DNA of 64,000 bases from Gorsachius magnificus. Lineage: Eukaryota > Chordata > Aves > Pelecaniformes > Ardeidae. The stretch's first letter is position 1. Each line of letters starts with the position of its first letter. The notes beneath the pieces were generated by a model, which made no database searches, had not been told where the DNA came from, and worked only from the letters and a program-made list of their open reading frames with translations. Below, in pieces: positions 27,901-39,900 of this stretch. The position numbers and the translations under genes were made by a program. The stretch spans positions 58,572,602 through 58,636,601 of the forward strand of contig CM067085.1 of assembly GCA_034008185.1 (NCBI GenBank), given 5' to 3'.

Positions 27901-30900
27901 TTTAAAACAAAAGTCAGTAACTGCTACATCACACTTTTGTGACTCTTACAATACAAATGATGTCTGTTCTACTGATGACACCTGTTCTACTGATATCCTC
28001 TACAAAGAAGTACAACTCTGTATTACACAAGTATTCATAGCTTTACTTTCAAAATAATTTTTAATTGAGCTAAATCTAGGCAGAACATATACTAGTATTA
28101 TGCATTTTTAAAGTATACTTCACTAAGCAGAACAAACTAATTATGTCATTTTAAATACTGGCAGATGCAGCTCTGAATTTTTAATTTTTTCTCCTGTAGC
28201 ATAATTTAAAAGCAGCATGATGAGAAATGCAATCTCTCATCTTCAAAACTAGCCCACCCAGAGACTTTTAACTTATTCTGTCTGCAAAGCACATCAGTTA
28301 GGAGGAAGTTTATAAAAATTCTGGGTTTTCCCCCACAGCTGACAGAGTCCCTGCCTTTTTGAAATTTGCCAAGATCTGCAGTAACTGTGCATACTGGATA
28401 GCAACACATATCAAATCCATAATGTCAGTATGGTTTTAACTTGATTAAATACAGAGGAATGTTTTCCAACTTGGAAAATGCTGGAAGTGTGTATGTAAGG
28501 AAGAAACCATCAGGACAACAGAGCTGCGTGAAAGAAAAGGTAGTTTTATTTCCTAACTAACTTTAGGGGCAGCTTTTTTTCCCTCTCACTTTTTAATTTA
28601 AGTCCTCAGTAACATAGACAAATAAGCTCCACCACAGCCCCAGCCTCAGGCACAGGGTGGTCCTGATTAGAGATGAAGGATCAAGTATGTTGACAGCCTG
28701 GCCTTTGCTCAGTATGGTTTTGTACTAGAGCCCAGACAGGCATTAGGTAGCTAACAAACGTGTACAGCACCACACTGAGCAAATGAGACAGCACGGGAAG
28801 CCTTTTCCTGTTCTGTCTGTGCCCTCCTTCTCCAGAAGAGACATCCCGCTGCTGTTCTCCATTAAAAAAGGTTTAAAATATAGGTCGGGCTTACCTATGT
28901 CTATGGGCTTGACTGACATCAAAGGTGACCACAGAGGTGTTACACCAATCATAATCTTCAGCCACATGATGTAAGTGTAGTTGAGTCTCAGAGAAGGCAC
29001 ACAGCACTCACACTTGTCGTACTCACTACAGTCACACTGAACAACCATGACCGTCCCCTTCAGGGAGCTTGTAGATACATCTCCCAGTGAAAGCTCTGAT
29101 CTACAAGGGAAAAAACAAACCACAAAAAACCCCAAACAGTATTTCTTTAATAAGGTTTATTTACAAAAAAAAAAAAGAAAAAAATTTAAAAACAGTAATT
29201 GTAACCAATTCTTTTACTTTGCTGCTTCTCCCTTTTTAAATCATTTCAAGGTGAAGTAGTTAAGATGATTTAATGAAAAGTATTCCTAAGGTTTGACTCT
29301 TAAACAAATGCGTTACAGTACTAGATGATACCTGTAGTTTAGTCAGACTATTTTCTGATTCCTGCCGGTAACTATTACTAGATACTTCTTCGGCACACAG
29401 AGTTAGTTTACCTTACAGTGGACTAATTGGCAGCTCTCTGCCACCGCCACAGAGATTATGTCCTAACTCCTATTCATGAGGCAGCGAAATAAAATCTAAA
29501 CAATTTAACATGCCTTCCAGCTTCTGCTACAATTCAGCATTACAAATAATATAATAATCAAAAACAATTATTCAAGTGAAATGTTTTCAAGTTTTGGGAT
29601 AACAAAAGGCTAAAGAACTCCACCATTCAGAACAAATTTTAGTACTCATTTTCAACAACTTACATTATTTGAAAAAAAAAAAAAAGACAGACACCTGTGT
29701 CCTCCAAAGTCTTAACATTGTGCAGTTAATTCTAATATAAGGCTTTAATTATTTGTATTCACAGCATGTTTGTCTATTATATAGTCTGATGTTTCCTAGG
29801 AAAGCAAATTATTTACTCACACGCATTACTACTGTTGTCTTATACAGGCTCACAGAAAGTACTTAGTAAGTAACTTACTGCATTTTGATTTTATTGCTTC
29901 TCAGAGTAAAGCTCATAGGACTATTTTTGACTGAATGTTCAGATTAAGTTTCAAGGACTTTTTTTGCCTTTTTTTTTTATTAACACTCCTTCCTTGAGAG
30001 TTTAACATACACGGTTTTTGATTACATAATCCACTGCAAAAACTGTATGGTCTAAAATAAACTTTTTAAGTTTTAAACAACTAATAGCTGCGTGGGCATA
30101 CTGTATGTTTCCTAAACAGTTTAATCAGATTTTCTAGAAATATGATTTCAATAAATTTTAAATGAAATAAATTACAAAGTAGCATATACTGATACATTAA
30201 GTCTCTTGATGCTAGCAAATGTTTTATAGGATACAAAAAGAACATATACACTCATGTTGAAATACAGGCCATCACATTTAGTTTGTATCTCTAAAACATA
30301 CACAACTTTCCTTGGGTCAACTTCAAGAAGCAGCATGAAGACAACCAATACTATTTCCCCTGTACACATTAGTACACAGATGCTTTTCAAGTATGTTTTA
30401 CAGGAATTTTTAGAGCAATCCTCATGTGTATGATTACTCTTTTATACATGTTTTCAATCTCCATTGATATTAGTCAAACTGTTCTTGATTTATGAAATAA
30501 ATACCACACAAGTGGGCACAAAGCTGCTTCTATTCCAAGAGCAACCAGCAGTTTCCAAAGTATTCTTCATTCTCATTCCTGTTCCACAAATATTCTTTAG
30601 GCTCTTTCAAACACAGATATACTTTCATGGCGTACGGCAAGTATTCAGTGACACAGGCCTCCTTAAGGTAGTGAATTTAATGGTGCGAGCACTTTGTGGC
30701 CAAACCTCTCACAGCAGCAAAGCCAAGACAAATCTTGACAGTTAAACAATCCTGGATTCTCTCCTGCTTTTGACATCTTATCCTTACAACAACAACAAAA
30801 AAATGCTTATGTTTTGAATGCTTCTGAAGTAATTTCGGTATTATTTCTGTATAGTAAGGGTTTTGTTTACTAATCCAGAGAAAGAGATTGAAGTTAATAG

Positions 30901-33900
30901 AATAAGAAGCTTTCTGTAAATGTTTCAAACAGCTTTATACTTGGAACGACCTGTTGCAGCACTTGAATTGAGGGAGGGCAGAGAACTCTACACTGGAGAA
31001 GAAAGGACAAGATTGTCTGCTTTTTTTTTGTTTTAGTCAATTTTGTATCTAGTACATTTAATCAACTGTAGAGGACAGGGGAAATGGGCATGATTCACTG
31101 GTCCTTTTACCATAGTCTGCCCTACTTAAAAAAGAAAAGGTCAAAAACTGAGGAGAGGTTGGAAGCAAACAAAGGGCTGATGAATTATGGGGAAGAGCAC
31201 GTGCAAATCATGCTGACTGCGTCTGCAATGGAACCCACAATGCACACACGTGGATCTCCTTGAATCGGGGCCCCACTCCCCTCATTATTCACTGACCAAC
31301 ACATGCACATTATGCATCCACCTTGTTTTTAGGATACTCTTTGAAGCGGGTAACACGAGGATTTTCAATAGCACTATGCCCTCATAGCACCTGTACTCAC
31401 CTCATAAGCTGTGCAGGTTCATATGATTATGTACTCTACATTTATTAGTGCTACAGTCAGTCAATACTGACATTCCTAAAATAATTTTTACCAGGACTCA
31501 TAGACTTTAGGACATGAGAATTATAGAACCTTATGATGATGGTATCTGGCAGACACACAGCTTTTAAATTACTTGGAATATTTTAGTTTTTATAGTTGTG
31601 GCTCCACTTCTTTCTCCTGAATTTCCTTTCAAAGACTTCGCAGAATTTTCTTTTAAGTTTCCTTGCCTTCTATTGTTGCTCACAGATTTTATTAGTCTCA
31701 AAAAACCCACAATCAATCCATAAGAATGTAGTCTTTTCATCAAACTGCATCTTTAAACTGAGCTATCTGGAAAGCAGTCACCACCACACCACCACCCCCA
31801 TCGTTCTCTTAATCATTCCTATTAATTCTTTCGACTTTTAACTGTTGAACTCAGCTTATTTGCACCCAGAAGACCACTTGTGTACAGGGGAAAAAATGCT
31901 AGAGAGCTCTTCCCCATGTTGTGTTGTGCCAGTATTGTGTTTCAAAGGCCACTTATTTGGACATAAACAGGCATGGGTTGTTATTTCTCCCTGCTCCCAC
32001 CGCACAAACCTTTTCACGTGCTTATTGTATAAAATGCTGTGTGGGGGAATGCAGGGGTAACTGGAGGAAAACCCTGTGGCTCCATGCCAAGCAGGTCTTC
32101 CACCCCCTGTGACAGAGAACTACCAGTATCTCGCTTCTGTGCTGTAGACTTCTCTCACAGCTCACTACCTCTGCAGGCATCCAGCACAAAGCAAGGGGAA
32201 AACCAAAGCATGTTATCAGATGCCAGGTCTGCTCCCCGAGGAAGGTCACAGATACTAAGAAACACGGTAACAGTCTTCACATTTCTGCAAACTGGCAAGA
32301 CACAGGGACTATCTTAAAATTGGGTTTGGGATAACAGAATAGATCAATGGAGGACATGGCCACGAGGGGCCCCTACAACAACTTATTCCAAATTGCCAAG
32401 CCTGGACTAAATGTATGAGATCTGATTACAAGCAAAACAACAGGAAGCCAAAGTATTTTGGAGAACTGCGTCAGTCTGGGATTGCACGAGCAGCCTGTCA
32501 TCTTCAGTTTGGTTGCAGAAGGATCCAGTCACAGAATAACCATTGTTCCTAAACTGTGGGTACTGACTTTAGAGGAGCTTATGCTTATAAAGCTTTCACA
32601 AGTTCAGGAGAGGTCAGTGCCTTCATTTAGTAGAATGAGAGGAGAAATTTTGGGTAAACTTAAAACAAAGCAACAGGCTATTAAAAACTGCAGTTTCCCA
32701 TCAGACTTGCAGCATGCCGAAAGAGAAGCTATAAATCCTGGTTCAACAAGCACTTTGCATCAAGCAACAGTGATCAGATCTAAGCCAGATCCAAATTGTG
32801 GTGGGGGGAAGGAAAGTCAGGGGGTTTATAAAATACATGAGTATATACTATGTCCCAATTCAGTTTTATAGTGCTGGCTGCTGGAATTGGAGAGATTTGT
32901 CTTGGAACGGTGAGGCAAGCAAAAACCAGTTAGGTACTAAGCATATGAACTTCAGTGAATGGATTACCAGAGCCCACCTCTGAGATTCAACAGAAAACTA
33001 GTGAACTGGACTTAAGTTTTAATGGCTGGCAGAGGAGGGAGGGAGAATGTGCAAAGGCAATGTGCCTTTAAGCTGGAAACATGGGACTCAAGCATAAGAC
33101 ACTGCAGAAGAGGGGAAAAAAAAAAATATACTGCATGCCCTGAACCACAGAAGTAATTAACATTGCAACAAGGGCAGATGTCCAAGGCTTGCTTTGCTTT
33201 TCTATTCCAAGCACTGCACTTTTCAGTTGTGCACAGATAGTTCTTTTCATCAACACCTTAAGTTAACACCTCCTAAATGTTTTGTATTTTGGTGCACAAT
33301 TCAATGATACTTCAGAAGGTGTTGTTATTTATGCTAAATTAATCTGTGGCCCTGTTGTTAATCTTTAAGTTAGATGCTACAGAATGTCTTTACTGAATGT
33401 CAATCAACTTCTTGCAATTGGAACAGCTAACCGAAAACAAAAGGTCAAAATTGTTTTAGTAGGAAATACATTAACTTCTACAACTCCTCTAACTTCAGGA
33501 AAAGTACAGCATCACATTTAGGTAGCTATGTTGAGGCACATCAGAAATAAGGTCACCATCGTAACTCTGCTTGCAGTATTTGTATATACTGTGTTTAAGC
33601 AAGTGCTACCTTTATCAGGAATTGATGGAGCAAAGCTGTCTGGGGTTCGAAGGATTTTCCATAATTATATCTCAATGTATTTAATATATAGTAGCTCCAG
33701 GACAACACTTATTTGAGCAAGCTGCCCTGTTAAACTGCAGAACATCTGATGGCTGCCTAGCTCACGAGAGGGTAAGTCTCTAATGAAAGGTTAATGTTCT
33801 CCAGCTGAAGAAGGCTCCATGAATAACTGATGCACTCCACTAAGCCACCAGTCTTGAGGTAAATTGCATGATTTATCCTCACAAACATGCAAGACTAGGC

Positions 33901-36900
33901 CCAGAACTAAAGGAGTACCTCACAGGTACTTCAAATAGGTCAGAAATATGAGTACACCCTATACATCACCATCTGCTGAAAGGGCAAATTATAATCAGTG
34001 CTCAAAATGAAACCAGGAGCATTCATCTGTGTCACTAGGAAAGGATCCCTAAGGCTAAGTGATTTCAGTTAATGTAATTAACCATCAGGGTTTACAGCAT
34101 TCCCAGAATACATACAACTGGAAAGATCATTCACTTTTGGTAGACAGTTAACCTAATTTGTCTAATTAAGTTTCAGAATAAACTCTTCCCTCCTAAAGAC
34201 ATGCTGCTGGGGAAGGTAAAAGCCCTATCACTACCCCTGCTTGAGCCTCTTACAGAATACTGTCATAGCACTGTTTTGGACAGAACAAAATATTTTCTAT
34301 TCAAAGTAAATTGACATGATTTACAAGCAGGCAAACTGTGGATGTGTAAAGAAAGAGAATACTTCTTTAATGCTGAAAAATTAAAAGCTGTTGAGGACCC
34401 AAGCTTTTTTGTTGTAGATTCTTCTAGGTCATTATTTTTGTACATTGCCTGTCCTATATGTGAGAATTTTGGCTTGATCTCCAGATTCCCAGGGAGTAAC
34501 ACATGCCAGGAATGCATATTTTTAAAACTGGGAATGTTTTCAAGGTATTTTGGCTCATGTGAATAAAACGTTAAGGTATGAGCAAGCCAACAGGGAAAGC
34601 TGTCACCTTACCCCAATCTGAAATGCTTTGCTAGCTGTGCCCCGCGAACACAGGGACCCTAAAAGAAAAATATTAATAAGAAATCTAGGGAGTGAAACAA
34701 GTTCTCCAATGTCAGGGACTGCACTGCATCTCACCTTTGCAGCAAAAAGTAATCAAATACAGGAATGCCACAAGGACTCTAGTAAGTCTATAGGGCCTAC
34801 TCTCATAAATTGCATGACACTTACTGAATTCCCTTCATAATACAAAGAACCTCTTCAGCTCAGCTGGGACTTGAATGTGTTGTTCCACAGATGTTAGGCA
34901 TACCAAAAAATTCAATATAGAGATTACTACACTAGGATTACTGGCAAAGATTTTTCTATTGAAGTTGAGACTGGATGGAACAGAAGCAAATTCAGATCTA
35001 CTTCTTCCTTCTACCACAAACACACATGTAACGGTGTTTCAGAAATCAAAGTCATGAGGAACACTGGAAAAGGGAACCCACTCAAAATCTGATTTCAGCT
35101 TTAAAGTATAACATCAACTAACAACCATATTTACTACCAGTTAACACACTTGCTTTCTACCCTGACTACAGGGATAATTTGTGGCAAGTGATATCTGTCA
35201 TCAGTTCTGGCTTTTTAAGTAAAGTCATCACCTGTAAATTCAGCTAATTCAACTATTTATGTTTAGCCTGTTTCCTAAGGAAATTAAGTCTGTGCATTCA
35301 TGCCATTCCTGCCAATCTGTCAGTAATACAGAAAAAAACGTGGTTTCAGAAGTGGAATCAAATAGATCTTTTTACGGTTGAATCAGGCAGGTCATGTATA
35401 CAAGACCTACTCAGCCCACAGTCAGTATGATTACCATCTATCACCATTCCAGAGAATATTTACCATGGTGGCAATTGCACAGGTGGGTGCCTCTCAGAGG
35501 CAACAATACGATTAGAGTAGCAGTAACCTCCCCAGTTTTTGTTCAGCATGACATCATATGTCATGGCATATCCCTTTGGCCAGTTGGTGTCAGCTGTCCT
35601 GGCTGTGTCCCCTCCCAGCTCCTCGTGCACTCCCAGCCTCCTCACTGGCAGGGCAATATGAGAAGCTGAAAAGTCCTTGACTTAGTGTAAGCACTGTTCA
35701 GGAACAACTAAAACATCAGTGTGTTATTAACATTATTCTCATCCTAAATCCAAAACACAGCACTGTACCAGCTATTAGGAAGAAAATTAGCTCTATCCCA
35801 GCTGAAACCAGGACAGCAAGTCAACACTGATTTCACTAAAGCATTTTAAGAAACATGGAAAGGAGAGAGGAGGAACACTCGCCAATTCCTACCATTTCTC
35901 ATTCAAAGACAGAATCATAAACTTTCCATATTGTCCATGATTACTTTTAGGTAAGACAAAGGTACATAATGTATCACCTGCTTGCAAAGCTAATGCTAGC
36001 ACTGTGTTGCAAGCTTGAGAGGCCAATGTTGACGCTTCAGAAAACGCTTTCAGATTCTAATGCTGACAGTGACAAATTTAACAGAGTCTGTACTTACGCA
36101 GCATATAAAAGATTAACCTTCAAGTTGGCTCTCAAGTACATCTTCAAAAACCGCAGGCTACAAACTAACAGGTCCAGTTTCCCTTTAATCCAACATTCAA
36201 TGTTCCAATTTGAATCTAAACAAAAGAAAGGGATTAAACATTTCTGAACTATATTAAACAAAAAAAAAAACAACTGAAAGGCCAGGATAAAATTCACTCA
36301 TAAAGAGAGGACAAATAACAGATATTCATGGAGGTGAGGCTGGAGCCCAAGTGTGCAAATGTTTATGAATAATCCTTGCTGAATTGGGCACTGGTATATG
36401 CCCTTCAACACTCAAAAGGGTAATAACCTATAGGATACTGTTACATTCTAATTATTAGAGAAGAAATGTATTTTACCTGGCTTTATGGACAAGGCCAGCA
36501 GGGGAAGAAAGATATTAAGCTGCTGCTGCTGCTTGAAGGTTTTGCTACCATTAACTGGTATAGCCTCTATGCAGCTGTACTATGTACACTTTGTGCACAC
36601 ATGTGCAGCTGCACTGCATACACAACAGCAACAAATTTAGTGTAGCAGTCTTTAACAGAGGTTTATTTGTTCCACAGGATGGTTCTTGTAAAATAAAATT
36701 CTACTCTAGTGAGGTCAATGAGATTCCAGCCACTGATAGCAGTAGTCTAACTGGCCACTATGCTGCTCAGAGACTGCGGTTTACAGGAGAAAAACAGTCT
36801 AGGAAAAATTCAATCTAATCCATGTACAGGTATTTACTAAGGCATCACAATCCAGGCAGAAAAGACAGCAATTGCTCTCAATCTCTCCCGCCTCCTGAAG

Positions 36901-39900
36901 GAGTTTAAAGCCCACATTCACAAAAATATTTAAAATATTTCTCATAGCGTCTAAACACCTTTGAAGATCTGGGCTTACGTCCTCATATGCAGTGCTACAT
37001 ATTTTATTAAGCATTCCCTGAGAAAGACAGCCAACTATTTTTTCCCCTTTGATTCTGTGCTATACAATTTCCTTCATCTTCTACTACAGAATTCTGTGAG
37101 GAAGGATTTTTACCACACTACGTTGTCTGCTCTGGATAAAAATTAATATCCGTTAATACAACCCAGCCCCCTGCCCCCCAAACAACAAATCCCAACTTTT
37201 TTTTTTGAAGTAATTTCTTATGTCCTTGAATGGAAAACCTACCTATTTCCTGAGAAGTGGAGATAATTATTTCTGAAGGAATAAACTTCCTTGCTTGCAT
37301 GCTTGCTCTGTACAAAGAACAATCAATGTTGTTATCACTCCAAAGGCAACATAGAAAACTTTCTTCGTTCATTAGCAAGGAAGGCTTAGTTTCGGATGCC
37401 CTCCTCAAACCAGACCAGCTCTCTACAACTCCAGCAGAGAAAGGACTCAGAAGTGTTTCATTCAGCAGCATACAGGGTAATGTAAAGTTCCTGGGAGGAA
37501 TCTGATGGACCATACAGTGGGCAACTGCCATGTGAAGAAGGTCTGCAAACATAAAGGCAGAGATATCAGAAATAAAAGAAAAAGTTCCTATTACTTGACA
37601 ATGGAAAGTGAATGGCCGATGTTATACAGAAACTTATTCATTACATAGAAATCAGACTATTTCCAGGGGATGCTCTCCTCTGAGTTGGAGACAAAATTAC
37701 TAAAAACACCCCCTCTGAACTGGTGTCACATCTGACTGATGCCAGCCTTTTCCCCCAAAGTTACCGCACCTAAGGTTTTGTTTTCTCAACCCCTTGAAAT
37801 AGGTCAAGGCCAAGACTGTAGGGAAATCATCTCTTTGGGGTAAATTGGCTTATATTCATTCAATACATAGTGAATCCTAAACCTAAGTTCACACACTACA
37901 CAGGTCTGAGTCTCATCTCCCCCTGCAGCACTGGGACACTCACAATCCAGCTCTTGTAACACGGTGTAGAAGAAATAATCCCATTGTAAATATAACACAT
38001 AGTCACATTGTAACTTAAGTACCAAAGAGTAGTATTACAAGAATACACGACTGCATTATCTGGGAAATGAGATGTAGGAAAATAATAATCTTTTCCATCA
38101 GACTTAGATTCTCAAAAATAAAATCGCTCTGACCACATTTGTAGCTCTTGTTGGTAAGTCATAGCTTGAATTACGCTAACAATGATTTTGAGAATGATAA
38201 GCATGTCGGTTTTGGAAATAGCTTACTGTAAAATACTGCATGAATTTCAAAGATTAAAGCTGTAGTTACAGAAAGGCATGTGGGTCATTTGTGCACTTTG
38301 CATTTAGCTTTTCGCTCAGTAAGGGCATAAATATTTTAAGTAGTTCATTAGATAGAAATTAATTCATGCTCTATGCCTTGTGATAGCCAAAATAAGAAAA
38401 ACAGGATTTCTCTAGCACTGTTTGATTAATAGCACATAAGCATAAGCGAAATAATATAAGAACACAGAATGAAAGCTTTTCTTAAAAGTAGATGCATGCT
38501 ACCTTAAAAGCAGACACTGTGTTACTATGCAGCATGTGTTTTGTTTTCTCTTTACAAAGATTTTACATTGCCAGACTCCTGAAGGGTTCTGCTCTTTCCT
38601 CCTCTCTCATTTAACAGAGTTTGTGCCTCTGTAAATATCAGCTTCATTAGACCTCTTGGCTCCATGCAGAGGATTCAGTCAACCGAACAGACTATTAGTC
38701 CATAATACATGATTTAAAAAGGACAAATGAGTAAGTGACATGACTGCCTATGAAGCAGGATAGATAACTAACATACTACCCAATTCACAGAGCAGGGTGG
38801 GAAGAGATTCCTGCCAGTCATCTATTTTTCTAAGAAACAGACTCCTCACTTGCACATCACACCAGATAATCTCACAGGATTAAATAAATCCTACAAAGTC
38901 AAAATGTGTGCAGCTACTCACCACTTCTGCAGAAGTGTTAAAAAAAATGATAATGCATTACAATACAGAACATTTAGCATAGGACTGCTGTAGTGCTTAA
39001 ATGCCCATTAATAAACGGCAGCATGCATTAAGAATGTTTCCCTGCCACAGGTGTAACAGTTTGTCCATGACAGAGACACACAGGAGGCCCTCACTTACAG
39101 TTCTGTCCCTCAAATAGCAGTTTCTTTCATGTCTGGGTTAACAGGGCTACAAAGATGCCAGCCATGGCTGTTAGGTCACTTGGAAAAAGACCAAGATGGC
39201 CACTCGATAGATGCACTGACTTTCAGTCACTACAGGCCATGAGATATTGACAAACAGCTCTGAAGCCTAATGAAAACTCCCTTGAGGCATCCAGGTTTTC
39301 TAATTAAAAGGTACACGGTATGTTTAGACTACATAAGGTATTTAAAAGAAGAATTTGTCAACAACACAATATCTGATACTGAGTGGATAGAGGTATATAT
39401 AGAGAAAGATACAGAAAGATGTCTATGCATGTATATTGAAAAGATACAGAAAGCTAATGATTTATTCATCTTTTGTGAAGATGACACAAATTTTGAAACT
39501 AACTTCACTGGATTACAGCATCTGCTTTCTCCTTAAGCATCATCACCAAAACTCTTTAAATAGTTTTCTTTTTCAGTCAAAAAAAAAAGAAAGGCAAATA
39601 CCAGCTGCCCTTGAATAGCATACACCACTATTGTTACAGACACTTCCCAATTAGAAAACTAGTTTATTATATTCAACACCTACAGTTAATTGAGCACACT
39701 TTAACAGCACTGTGCACATGAAAGCGGGAATGTCAGCAACCTAAAAAAACAGAGCTCAAACTCAAAGTGACACCCTGGCTACACTGAACTAAACGGAAAC
39801 TTTACAGTTCTGATGCAACCAAGATTTTCCCGGTTTCCCTGCTTTTGGACCCATTAGGTAACAAAACAAATTGCCCATGAACTTCTATCTTGCCAAACTT

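Noticed and set aside
37804..38025. Minus-strand open frame with several cysteines, between LEPR coding exons 1 and 2
   Set aside because: Considered as a missing N-terminal exon. It has no match to LEPR, and exons 1 and 2 join in phase without it.
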